This document shows positions 1 to 8,376 of a stretch of 64,000 nt of DNA, in pieces (position 1 is the first letter of the stretch; the number at the start of each line of letters is the position of its first letter). The DNA comes from CAZUZS01 sp964624795 (GTDB lineage: Bacteria; Calditrichota; Calditrichia; RBG-13-44-9), in assembly GCA_964624795.1 (NCBI GenBank), contig CAZUZS010000019.1, positions 5,138 to 69,137 on the forward strand, in the 5' to 3' direction. The notes below the pieces were generated by a model that was not told where the DNA came from, did no database searches, and saw nothing but the letters and a program-made list of their open reading frames with translations. The translations under genes were made by a program, and so were the position numbers.

Positions 1-1
1 A

Positions 2-1222
2 AGGGCGGTGATCATTCTGCGAGAAGGCGACAATCTGAGAATCCGCATCGCGCACAACCTCGATGACCAGTCCGAGCAGAACGCTTTGAATTTCAGCAAC
101 TCCATTGTCATGCAGGTGATGAAAGACTACAAACCGCTCTACAGCCACAACGCCATTCACGATCCGAGTTTTTCGCAATATCAGACTATCCAGCAGTTGG
201 AAATTCTCTCCTTCATCTGCGTGCCCATTGTCGTTGAAAAAGAGGTGCTGGGAACAATCTATGTGGACAACCGGCATATCGCCAATGTGTTTACGGAAGA
301 GGATGTGGAGTTTCTTCAGGCATTTGCCAACCTGCTTGGAATCGCGATCCGAAATTCGCTGGCTTACCAGCGGGTAGAGGAGCTCAACCGCTCTCTGGAG
401 GACAAGGTAGCGGAGCGAACAAACAGCTTGCGAAAGACGGTGGAGGAATTGCAGAGCACACAGTCGCGGCTCATTCAATCGGAGAAAATGGCCAGCCTGG
501 GCCGCCTGATCGCCGGATTTATGCACGAATTCAATAATCCCATTAATTTTATTTACAGCAACCTGCCTTACCTCGAGCAGTATGTGAACCAATTGCTGGA
601 AGCCCTGGACGAAGCAGTTTTACAACTGCCGGCAGCGCAGAAAGAGAAACTGGAGGATGAAAAAGACCTGCGGTATGTTAAAAAAGATCTGGTTAAGTTG
701 ATCGAGGGTGTGCGGGAAGGCGCCCGGCGGTCCCGCGAGATTGTGGAAGATTTGAAGAATTTTTCGGGTGCCGGCGGGGGCGCGTTTCAGGTGATTAACT
801 GGAATGAAAATATGGGGATTGTGAGCAAAATATTTCAGGAACGACTGGAACAGACAATCGGGATTGAGCTGGAGTTTAACGGAGAGTTTTTTGTTGAAGG
901 CGTAAAAGCAGAACTGAACCAGGCCCTTCTGAATATCCTGAAGAATGCAGTGGATGCAGGTGCGCAACATATTGAAATTGTGTCGGGCGCGGAAGGAGAT
1001 TGGTTGAGATGCGACATCGCAGACGATGGTTCGGGAATCTCGCCGGAAGAAATATCAAAGCTGTTCGATCCGTTCTATACCACAAAAAGCGTTGGGCAGG
1101 GAATGGGATTGGGATTATCGATAACTTACAGCACTATCACGCATCATAAGGGACGAATCGAAATTAGTTCCCAGATCGGCCAGGGAACAACGTTCCGTAT
1201 ATTCCTGCCGTTGATCACCTGA
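2..1222 (+). CDS. GAF-domain sensor histidine kinase, 5' end missing
   Basis: The frame is open to the left edge, so the gene starts outside the window; about 405 residues are visible. Roughly the first 120 residues form a GAF sensor domain containing FICVPIVVEKEVLGTIYVDN. A coiled coil (about 120-160) leads to an H-box, GFMHEFNNP, with the probable phosphorylated His near residue 173. The ATPase domain has an N-box (NQALLNILKNAVDAG), a G1 box (DDGSGI), an F-box (LFDPFYTTKS) and a G2 box (GMGLGLS), all intact. It should autophosphorylate in response to a ligand or signal read by GAF. No response regulator gene follows, so the partner is upstream or elsewhere. The family call is firm; the signal is unknown. 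Confidence 0.93.
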   Translation, partial: RAVIILREGDNLRIRIAHNLDDQSEQNALNFSNSIVMQVMKDYKPLYSHNAIHDPSFSQYQTIQQLEILSFICVPIVVEKEVLGTIYVDNRHIANVFTEEDVEFLQAFANLLGIAIRNSLAYQRVEELNRSLEDKVAERTNSLRKTVEELQSTQSRLIQSEKMASLGRLIAGFMHEFNNPINFIYSNLPYLEQYVNQLLEALDEAVLQLPAAQKEKLEDEKDLRYVKKDLVKLIEGVREGARRSREIVEDLKNFSGAGGGAFQVINWNENMGIVSKIFQERLEQTIGIELEFNGEFFVEGVKAELNQALLNILKNAVDAGAQHIEIVSGAEGDWLRCDIADDGSGISPEEISKLFDPFYTTKSVGQGMGLGLSITYSTITHHKGRIEISSQIGQGTTFRIFLPLIT

Positions 1223-1432
1223 TCCGGCGGGTGAACTTCCGACGGTTCTGAACGACTGCAAATCAAGTATTTATCAAAGAAAATATTACCCAATGGCAAG
1301 AAATAAATACTCGTTTCACTCCGCAACGTTGCTGCTACCAACCCGGGGCCACAATTTCCGTATCCTGCGGCAATTGAACTCAAACGCATTCAGCGAAAAT
1401 TCACCAACTGGCAACAGGGGCCGGGGAAGATA

Positions 1433-2524
1433 ATGGCGTCTGCGGTTTTCTTTGCGGTTTTAAATATGGGACTGGGACATGCGACGCGCAGCCTGCCGCT
1501 GATTCGTGAATTTCACAATCGCCGATGGCGGATTTTTATCGGCAGTTCGGGGCGCTCGCTGGAATTCCTGCGGCAGGAAATAAGTTCCGCCAACTTTGTT
1601 GAATTGCCCGATTACAACCTGACTTATTCACGCAGGGGGGTTAATATAGCCGGCTTGCTGCTGCGGGTCCCCTCAGTTTTGGCTGCCATTGCCCGCGAGC
1701 ATGAAATTACCGAACGGCTCATCGCTGAAAACAATATCGAATTGGTGATCAGCGATCACCGGTATGGTTGCTATTCGGAAACTGTTCCTTCGCATTTTAT
1801 CTCCCATCAGTTGCGGTTCATCGCCCCCCGATTTTTCCGGCCTTTCGAATTTATTGGCGAGAGATTCAATCAACACTATCACCGGAAATATTCATCCGTT
1901 ATCGTTCCTGATGTGCTCAGCACAAGTGAAGGCTGGTTATCTGGCCGACTTTCCCGGAAAATCGGGAGCGGAAATTATAACTACCCCGGCATCCTCTCCA
2001 GTATTTCGGCAAAACCCGATTCGCTCCAGGATATCGATGTGTTAATTTCCATTTCCGGGCCCGAGCCGCAGCGCAGCCTGCTGGAACATCTGGTGCGATC
2101 CCAACTTCCGGAACTCTCCGGCAAAATAATAGTGACACTGGGGGTCCCGGAGTCCGACGTGGTGGAGAAAATTTCTGAAGATGTGACCATTTACCAACAT
2201 TTGCCGCGGCTGGAAATGGAGGATGTATTCAATCGCAGCAGACTTGTTGTTACACGTTCCGGTTACAGTACGCTGATGGAACTTGCCGAATTGGAGAAAA
2301 GGGCGCTGCTGATTCCCACACCGGGGCAAACCGAGCAGGTTTACCTGGCAAACCGGCTGAGGGAGAAGGGTCAGTTTTACTCGGTGGAACAGCGCTACTT
2401 GAACCTGAAAAATGACATTGTCCAAGCGCTCAGATTTCCCGGCATTTCCCGGAATCTTTCAACCGCGCAAACCGTAAAGGATGTAATCGAAATTTTGACA
2501 GGGGAACAGAGCAAGTGCGATTAA
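1433..2524 (+). CDS. MurG/GT28-like glycosyltransferase
   Basis: The 363-residue protein has a GT-B layout. The N-terminus carries a glycine-rich loop (NMGLGHATRSLPL) like the acceptor side of MurG and related UDP-sugar transferases. The C-terminal half has SRLVVTRSGYSTLMELAEL followed by LLIPTPGQTEQVYLANRL, the usual nucleotide-sugar site of glycosyltransferase family 28. The ATG follows GGGGAAG at a normal distance. An NAD-dependent epimerase gene starts 32 bases downstream and two VanZ/TPR genes overlap after that, suggesting one transcript. It is not murG itself, because the MurG signature residues are incomplete and no division cluster is nearby. Substrate unknown; a cell-envelope or lipid-linked glycan is likely. 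Confidence 0.8.
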   Translation: MASAVFFAVLNMGLGHATRSLPLIREFHNRRWRIFIGSSGRSLEFLRQEISSANFVELPDYNLTYSRRGVNIAGLLLRVPSVLAAIAREHEITERLIAENNIELVISDHRYGCYSETVPSHFISHQLRFIAPRFFRPFEFIGERFNQHYHRKYSSVIVPDVLSTSEGWLSGRLSRKIGSGNYNYPGILSSISAKPDSLQDIDVLISISGPEPQRSLLEHLVRSQLPELSGKIIVTLGVPESDVVEKISEDVTIYQHLPRLEMEDVFNRSRLVVTRSGYSTLMELAELEKRALLIPTPGQTEQVYLANRLREKGQFYSVEQRYLNLKNDIVQALRFPGISRNLSTAQTVKDVIEILTGEQSKCD

Positions 2525-2555
2525 TGACGAGCATTCATTCGGTATGGAGGAGTTT

Positions 2556-3554
2556 ATGAAAGTGCTTATTATCGGCGGAACACGGTTTCTCGGTTACCAC
2601 CTGACCCGCGCTCTTTTAAGAGAGAATTTTGAAGTTACGCTTTTCAACCGTGGAAAAACTCGCGACGACTTTGGTCCTGAAATAGAACGGATTCATGGAG
2701 ATCGAAAAGATTACAAACATTTTTTTGACATTTTTCGCGGCAAGAAGTTTGATGTGGTAATTGACCTGATTGGCTATGATTTGCAGGATGCGATTGTGGC
2801 TGAAGAAGCCTTCCGGGATTGCATTGGACAGTATATTTTTATCAGCACCGGGCAGGTTTACCTGATCACCGAAAATAAACACCAGCCTGCACGGGAGACC
2901 GACTATGATCAGGATTTAATCGAGTGTCCGGAGGGCGAAGAAGCCGGTTACAACTACGGGCTGCAGAAACGCCAGATCGAGGATTTTCTGGTGGATGCCT
3001 TTCAATCACGTCGCTTTCCGTCAGTCCGGTTTCGCTGTCCCATTATTCACGGTCCGCGGGACTACACACTGCGACTCTATTCATACTTGCTCCGCATCGC
3101 AGATGGAAATCCGCTTATTATTCCGGAAGGCAGGGACAATATTATCCGTCATGTGTACGTCGCGGATGTTGTGGGGGCGATTAAATCCGCGATGTCGCGG
3201 GAATCTGTCAACGGACAGGTCTTCAACCTTGCACAGAATGAAGTGCTTGTGCTATCGGAATTCGTCGCGCGGATTGCCGGGTTAATGGAGCGGAAAACGG
3301 AGATCATTGAAATACCGCCCGGGGAATTGCTGGCGAACGATGTGCCTCTGGATATTTCGCCTTTCAGCGGAAAGTGGGTGTCTTACCTGGACCCCTCGCT
3401 CGCGCAGCAAACACTTGATTTTCATTCGACGCCGTTAAATGAATGGCTGCCGGTTGTCATCAAATATTTTATGGAAGAGTACAGCGGGAGTGAACCGGAT
3501 AATTACCGCTACAGGACGTCTGAAATTCGACTGGTGAAAAAGTGGAAAGAATAG
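2556..3554 (+). CDS. NAD-dependent epimerase/dehydratase family protein
   Basis: Extended short-chain dehydrogenase fold. The Rossmann motif GGTRFLGYHLTRAL sits at the very N-terminus and a YGLQK segment gives the YxxxK catalytic pair. Starting at 2556 (MKVLIIGG) puts the Rossmann strand at residue 2 and uses GGAGG at 2546-2550 as ribosome site; an in-frame ATG at 2544 lacks one. The C-terminal half is longer and more divergent than in UDP-glucose epimerases and resembles the CSP41-like or isoflavone-reductase-like branch, so the substrate cannot be named. The next gene starts with GTG 13 bases before this stop, pointing to translational coupling. Confidence 0.8.
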   Translation: MKVLIIGGTRFLGYHLTRALLRENFEVTLFNRGKTRDDFGPEIERIHGDRKDYKHFFDIFRGKKFDVVIDLIGYDLQDAIVAEEAFRDCIGQYIFISTGQVYLITENKHQPARETDYDQDLIECPEGEEAGYNYGLQKRQIEDFLVDAFQSRRFPSVRFRCPIIHGPRDYTLRLYSYLLRIADGNPLIIPEGRDNIIRHVYVADVVGAIKSAMSRESVNGQVFNLAQNEVLVLSEFVARIAGLMERKTEIIEIPPGELLANDVPLDISPFSGKWVSYLDPSLAQQTLDFHSTPLNEWLPVVIKYFMEEYSGSEPDNYRYRTSEIRLVKKWKE

Positions 3555-4942
3555 AAAATACTGATAATATAGAGAGATATTACCTGTGGTTCAGCAACAA
3601 CTGGCTGAAGGTGCTTATATGGAGTTTTGTGTTTTTTGCTATCTATGTTACAATGGTCCCATTTAGCTTTGTTTTTAATCCGCATTTTATAATCAGGCGA
3701 TTCGGGCAGATCGAATGGATTCCCTTCATGGCGAAAGGGAGGTTCGCCCCGCGAAGCGATATTGTAGCCAATATTATATTCTTTATGCCGTTCGGCATCT
3801 TGTTGGCTCTCCGCAAGATATTGACGGAATATCGCAACCTTCGGGCGGGCGAATGGATTCGGATTTTATTGCAGGGAGCGTCGTTGAGCGCTTTCGTGGA
3901 ATTCCTCCAGATATTCACTTACGACAGGGAATCGTCTGTAACAGACATTCTGACCAATACAACCGGCACACTGCTGGGAGCCTTTTTAATGCTGGCCATC
4001 TACCTGCGATTCCATGAGGAGATCAAATCGATTCTGTTCACACTTTTTGCGCGGAAACCGGAAATGATTATGGCCGGCCTGTTTATTCTGGTAATCTATC
4101 TTGCGCAATCTGCTCCATTTACTTATTCCATTCAACCGGATTCTATTGCTCACCAGGTAGCTGCATTTCTTCGGCATCCCCTCCGGGTTGAAAATCTGTT
4201 CAACGATCTTTTATCCGGCATTATTTTGTATGGCAGTTTCACCTTTTTTTTATTTGCCGGATTGGAGCGCTATTTTTCATCATCTCTAAAAAAAATGCAC
4301 TATTTCCTGGTTTTGCTGCTCTCTTTGTTTCTTCCGCTTTTTATCGAAATTTACCAGTTACTGGTTCCGGTTCGGAATCATTCGCTGGGCGATGTTTTTA
4401 TTGCGCAATTAAGCGTTCTGTTCGGCGCCGCCCTGTATTGGAATTTGCGGAGAGACAACAGGAAAACCTCGCATCAAGCGGCCATTCTGAATGGCCGGCA
4501 TTTTTCACTCCACATCCGGTTTTTTAAGATCATGGGATATATTTACCTGTTGTTTGTTATGTACCGGATTCTCTTCCCGGTGGATTTTGTACCGAATATT
4601 GCCTTTTTTAAAGAGGTATTGCAAACCGATAACGTTTCCACATATTACCTGATCCGGTACCACAGGCTGGACCTGGTGATTTCAATTGTCAGGGAAGTTT
4701 TCGCTTTTTTACCTGCCGGTTTTATTCTATCTTTGATGTGGTTTTTGAAAAAAAACCGCCAAATTGCTTCAGGTTCTATCTGGGCCGCGGCCATTTTAAT
4801 ACCCTCGGTTTTCTTTTTTAGCGGCGTCCTGTTTGCCAGGCAAGATGCCAATTGGTTTGAAATTCCGTCCGCAGCAGTTGGGATCTGGCTCGGCTTTGCC
4901 TGCTGGCAACTTTATATATTTATGTTAGGAAAACGCAATTGA
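3542..4942 (+). CDS. Double-length VanZ-family membrane protein
   Basis: 466 residues, strongly hydrophobic, with about ten predicted membrane segments. The first half carries a VanZ-like core (RSDIVANIIFFMPFGILLAL and the later SSVTDILTNTTGTLLGA), and a second similar set appears around residues 240-300 (RNHSLGDVFIAQLSVLFGA) and 330-400, so two or more VanZ units seem fused. VanZ proteins are membrane proteins of unknown biochemical function, named from a teicoplanin-resistance gene. Translation starts at a GTG inside the epimerase gene and ends overlapping a TTG start of the TPR lipoprotein. A second, single-domain VanZ gene lies at 11319. No resistance role should be assumed. Confidence 0.8.
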   Translation: MERIENTDNIERYYLWFSNNWLKVLIWSFVFFAIYVTMVPFSFVFNPHFIIRRFGQIEWIPFMAKGRFAPRSDIVANIIFFMPFGILLALRKILTEYRNLRAGEWIRILLQGASLSAFVEFLQIFTYDRESSVTDILTNTTGTLLGAFLMLAIYLRFHEEIKSILFTLFARKPEMIMAGLFILVIYLAQSAPFTYSIQPDSIAHQVAAFLRHPLRVENLFNDLLSGIILYGSFTFFLFAGLERYFSSSLKKMHYFLVLLLSLFLPLFIEIYQLLVPVRNHSLGDVFIAQLSVLFGAALYWNLRRDNRKTSHQAAILNGRHFSLHIRFFKIMGYIYLLFVMYRILFPVDFVPNIAFFKEVLQTDNVSTYYLIRYHRLDLVISIVREVFAFLPAGFILSLMWFLKKNRQIASGSIWAAAILIPSVFFFSGVLFARQDANWFEIPSAAVGIWLGFACWQLYIFMLGKRN

Positions 4943-6018
4943 TCGGTAGTAAATATTATTGGCTGCAAATGATTTTGTTCGTGGTTATTGCATTATCCTC
5001 TTGTGCTTCCAAAAAACCGGCTGTTCAGCGAACCGAGCCGAATGCGCCTGCCTTTTCATATTTTTATCGCGCCCTTACTTCAATCGAGTCGGCGAAATAC
5101 AGCGAGGCACTGGCACTGCTGGACACCGCTATCGTTATGCGTCCGGGGTTTGCGCAATTTTATTACGTGCGCGGACAGGTATTTGAGCTGATGAACAAAC
5201 CGGATTCTGCCATAATCGCGTATGAAACTGCCCTGAAATTCAAGTCACATTTCCCGGAAGTGTGGAAGCGGTTGGGCGATCTGTGTTTACGCGTAGGTAA
5301 GTATCGCGAAGCGGTGCTGGTATTGAAGGATTTGACCAGTTACCAGCCGGACTCTCTGGAATTTACACTGATGCTGGCGGACGCTTATCAAAATGCGGGG
5401 CAGTCCAGGTTGGCGCTGGATCGGATCAAATATTATCAGCAGCATGGTGGAAATTCTCCCGAAACAGACCGAATTGAAGGGCTGGCGTATTTCAACGATG
5501 AGGATTATCAAAAAGCTATCGGACATTTGGAAAAATATATCAAAATAGAGAGCAACGATGCCAGGGCCCAGAAAATGCTGGGAATTGCCTGCATAAAAAC
5601 CGGCTTGTTGGAACAGGGCATCTCGCATCTGAACATCGCCTTAGCACTGGATCCCAACGATGCCGAAATTTACCTTTACCGGGCCATTTATTTTATCAAC
5701 CGCGGCAAGTTCCAGAGCGGGCAGGATCAACTGACCTTTGCCCTGAACCTGGATTCAACAAATTCCCAAATTCTGGCCGAAAGGGGAAAGTTTGATCTGA
5801 GCCAGGGGGATACGGCCAGCGCCAGGCAAAATTATTTGCGGGCGTTAAAACACAATCCCCACTGCTGGGAATGTTACCGGGCATTAGGCATAATATCGGA
5901 TAATAGTGGAGAAACGGCGCAGGCATTGTATTATCTCGAGCAGTATCTGAACAATATTTACACCAGGGATCCGGAAGTAGAAAACCGGATCGAAAAACTG
6001 CGGCAAAGTCAGCGGTAG
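4939..6018 (+). CDS. TPR-repeat lipoprotein
   Basis: The 359-residue product begins with a hydrophobic signal ending in the lipobox ALSSC near residue 22, so it should be lipidated and anchored in an envelope membrane. The rest is a run of about seven or eight tetratricopeptide repeats with the usual alanine, glycine and tyrosine spacing (for example the segments at about 60-95, 95-130, 205-240 and 270-330). The start is a TTG at 4939 that overlaps the VanZ stop and has TAGGA about 8 bases upstream. TPR lipoproteins usually scaffold envelope assemblies. Being coupled to the VanZ gene suggests a shared envelope task, but no partner can be named from sequence alone. Confidence 0.82.
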   Translation: MIGSKYYWLQMILFVVIALSSCASKKPAVQRTEPNAPAFSYFYRALTSIESAKYSEALALLDTAIVMRPGFAQFYYVRGQVFELMNKPDSAIIAYETALKFKSHFPEVWKRLGDLCLRVGKYREAVLVLKDLTSYQPDSLEFTLMLADAYQNAGQSRLALDRIKYYQQHGGNSPETDRIEGLAYFNDEDYQKAIGHLEKYIKIESNDARAQKMLGIACIKTGLLEQGISHLNIALALDPNDAEIYLYRAIYFINRGKFQSGQDQLTFALNLDSTNSQILAERGKFDLSQGDTASARQNYLRALKHNPHCWECYRALGIISDNSGETAQALYYLEQYLNNIYTRDPEVENRIEKLRQSQR

Positions 6019-6244
6019 TAAATCTACGGCCCAATGGTGGTGGTTTCGTGGCTCAAATTTTTTGGCTGTTGATCCGGGGGCGGTCTGTTCGCCGCACAGG
6101 ATTACTCCAGAGAAATGTTGAATAACAACAGACCACATTAATGTTTAAGGAAAATAAATCTTCTGAGAAAATAAAATGCCGTTTCCTTCCCGAAGGGAAC
6201 AGTAAAACCGGATTGAATGGCAGTCTACACATGGGGAGTGAACA

Positions 6245-6937
6245 ATGCGATTGAGATTATTTGGATTTGCCTGGACTATTTTAATTTTGGTGTCTGCCAC
6301 GGTTGCGGATGAGACCCACCCACTCGGAAATCTCAGTATATCAATCGATAATGGGCCGGCTGAAGCCTTTCCAATCCTGAACGCTCTTCTTTCGAGAAAT
6401 GTGAGCGTTGGCTACGATTCAACGGTAATGGTTGAGAGTAAAGAATCGAGGGAAATACTATTTTACCCCGAAATCAGGAAGGGGAATAAAAACGTCCTGG
6501 AAATTGTGGCCGGAACCAGGAGCAAAAAATCTGAGAATTTCTACGACCTGTATATAAATCTTGGTGATACCATTCCCGATTCCGTCAAATATGTGAATCA
6601 GCAGGGTGACGTTTTTCTCACTTACAACGGGATTGCGAGAGCGAGCCGGCCGCAGAGTGAAAATATAAATGGGGTGGTCCGTTTCGAGGGTGGCAAAAAG
6701 GAGGAGCGGGCGGCCGGAGATATCGATTTGCGTTTTACCATGCCGCCCTTTGTGATCGATTCCCTTGCCCACGATTTTCATATTGAAGGCAACTTCAGGG
6801 TGGCGGTTGGCGAGTACCGAAAGCTGAGCCTGGCTTCCGCCACTACCAATGAGCAATTGAAAAAGAAATACCGCAAGAACATTTACCTGGCGGTGATTGC
6901 CACGATATTTGTTTTGGCTATTTTTGGATTGAAATGA
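6245..6937 (+). CDS. Unknown secreted protein with C-terminal membrane anchor
   Basis: I do not recognise the family. The 230-residue product has an N-terminal signal peptide (hydrophobic residues 4-20, likely cleavage after TVA near residue 21). A beta-rich central region of about 170 residues contains no cysteines. A basic linker KKKYRKN precedes a single C-terminal membrane helix of about 17 residues that ends the protein. This topology puts the body outside the cytoplasm, tethered by its tail. The stop overlaps the dinB start by four bases (ATGA), so the two are co-translated. That pairing looks positional, since a link between a tethered envelope protein and a lesion-bypass polymerase is not obvious. 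Confidence 0.7.
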   Translation: MRLRLFGFAWTILILVSATVADETHPLGNLSISIDNGPAEAFPILNALLSRNVSVGYDSTVMVESKESREILFYPEIRKGNKNVLEIVAGTRSKKSENFYDLYINLGDTIPDSVKYVNQQGDVFLTYNGIARASRPQSENINGVVRFEGGKKEERAAGDIDLRFTMPPFVIDSLAHDFHIEGNFRVAVGEYRKLSLASATTNEQLKKKYRKNIYLAVIATIFVLAIFGLK

Positions 6938-8151
6938 TGAGCGGCGATTGGAAAAAGATTATTTTGCATGTGGATATGGATGCTTTCTTTGCATCCGTCG
7001 AACAGCTTCTGCACCCGGAATGGCGAGGCAAACCGGTCATCGTTGGCGCCGATCCGCGGGGTGGGAAAGGTCGTGGTGTGGTTTCGGCAGCATCCTATGA
7101 AGCGCGAAAATACGGTGTCCACTCCGCTATGCCCATAGGCCAGGCGTACCGCCGCTGCCCCAATGGAGTATATGCCCCGCCGCATGGCCATGTTTACCAG
7201 GAATATTCCAAAAAAGTCTTTGCCGTTTTAGACAGATTTTCGCCGCTAATCGAACCGCTGAGCATCGATGAAGCTTTCATGGACATGACCGGCAGCCTGC
7301 ACTTATTTGGTGATCTTGAGATCCTGGGGAACAGGCTCAAAGCTGAAATCCGCGAAACAACCGGCTTGAATGCTTCGGTGGGAATTGCCCCCAGCAAAAG
7401 CGTGGCAAAAATCGCCTCGGATTTCTGCAAGCCGGATGGACTCCTGATTGTGCAGCCCGCCAAAGTGCAGCAATTTCTGAATCCGTTGCCCGTTACCCGC
7501 TTATGGGGAATCGGGAAGAAAATGTGCGACGAATTGAATAAGATCGGTATTCGAACTGTTTCGCAGCTTGTCGAATATCCCCTGGATGTTCTGAAACAGA
7601 AGTTTGGCAAGATGGGCGAGCACATTTATCGAATGGCGCGAGGCGACGATCCGCGCGATGTTGTTGCGGTTGAAGATGCGAAATCGGTAAGCAATGAGGT
7701 TACTTTTGACACTGACCAAACCGATTTTGAGGTAATCCGTAACACGGTCTTCTACCTTTCCGAGAAAGTAGCCGGCAGACTACGCCGGGCAGCCATCCGC
7801 GGCCACACAGTTCATTTAAAGATCCGTTTCGAGGATTTCAAAACTTTTACGCGCAGCCACAGCCAGAAAGACCCGGTCAATCTGACCAAGGACATTTTTC
7901 GCATTGCAGAATACCTGCTTTCGGAATTCAATCCCCCGGAGTATGCAGTTCGCCTGCTGGGGGTGGGCGTTTCCAACCTGGAAAAAGAGCAGGGAACGCA
8001 GCTCAGCTTATGGGATGCGGAGGATCAGAAAAAATTAAAGCTGGAACAGGCGATGGACAGCATTCAGGATAAATTTGGAAAAGATGCTATTCGCCATGCC
8101 CAGTCGCTGGAAGGGCGAAAACCGGTGGATTTGCCCCGGGATGAAAAATAG
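6934..8151 (+). CDS. dinB: DNA polymerase IV (Y-family, lesion bypass)
   Basis: 405 residues, slightly longer than E. coli Pol IV. The palm catalytic motifs are intact: HVDMDAFFASVEQ at the N-terminus and PLSIDEAFMDMTGS near residues 108-121, providing the metal-binding acidic residues. The thumb (helix-hairpin-helix region, VTRLWGIGKKM) and the little-finger domain follow. Near residue 357 is QLSLW, a close match to the beta-clamp binding pentapeptide, after which the protein runs on for about 50 mostly charged residues. The enzyme copies past damaged bases in the SOS-type response; no LexA-like site can be identified with confidence because the gene is coupled to the upstream gene through an ATGA overlap. 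Confidence 0.96.
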   Translation: MMSGDWKKIILHVDMDAFFASVEQLLHPEWRGKPVIVGADPRGGKGRGVVSAASYEARKYGVHSAMPIGQAYRRCPNGVYAPPHGHVYQEYSKKVFAVLDRFSPLIEPLSIDEAFMDMTGSLHLFGDLEILGNRLKAEIRETTGLNASVGIAPSKSVAKIASDFCKPDGLLIVQPAKVQQFLNPLPVTRLWGIGKKMCDELNKIGIRTVSQLVEYPLDVLKQKFGKMGEHIYRMARGDDPRDVVAVEDAKSVSNEVTFDTDQTDFEVIRNTVFYLSEKVAGRLRRAAIRGHTVHLKIRFEDFKTFTRSHSQKDPVNLTKDIFRIAEYLLSEFNPPEYAVRLLGVGVSNLEKEQGTQLSLWDAEDQKKLKLEQAMDSIQDKFGKDAIRHAQSLEGRKPVDLPRDEK

Positions 8152-8225
8152 CCGAATTTGGTTGCTGATCTTCTAGCTTCCATTTTCACCGAATCAAATT
8201 CCTTTTCATAATCTTAATCTTGATC

Positions 8226-8276
8226 GTACTCCTAATTATAATCGAAAAGCCGAATTACAATCATGATTAGGATTAC
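8226..8276. repeat. Imperfect inverted repeat in the dinB-M1 intergenic region
   Basis: GTACTCCTAAT at 8226-8236 is mirrored, with one mismatch, by ATTAGGATTAC at 8266-8276. The flanks are also built of short TTAATCTT/GATTA-like units. It sits in a 225-base AT-rich spacer with no gene. It has no T-run after it, so a terminator is not supported; a decayed dispersed intergenic repeat is more likely. Confidence 0.35.
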
Positions 8277-8376
8277 AAATACGAAATTGCGGTGGGGATA
8301 AATATTACAATTTGGAAAAACTCGCTCTACTGTCTAATTTACCTGACTTGATTAGGTAAGAAGTTGGGATACAAGG

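Noticed and set aside
8202..8280. Terminator after dinB
   Set aside because: The inverted repeat has a mismatch, an A/T-rich stem and no T-run, so it is listed only as a repeat.
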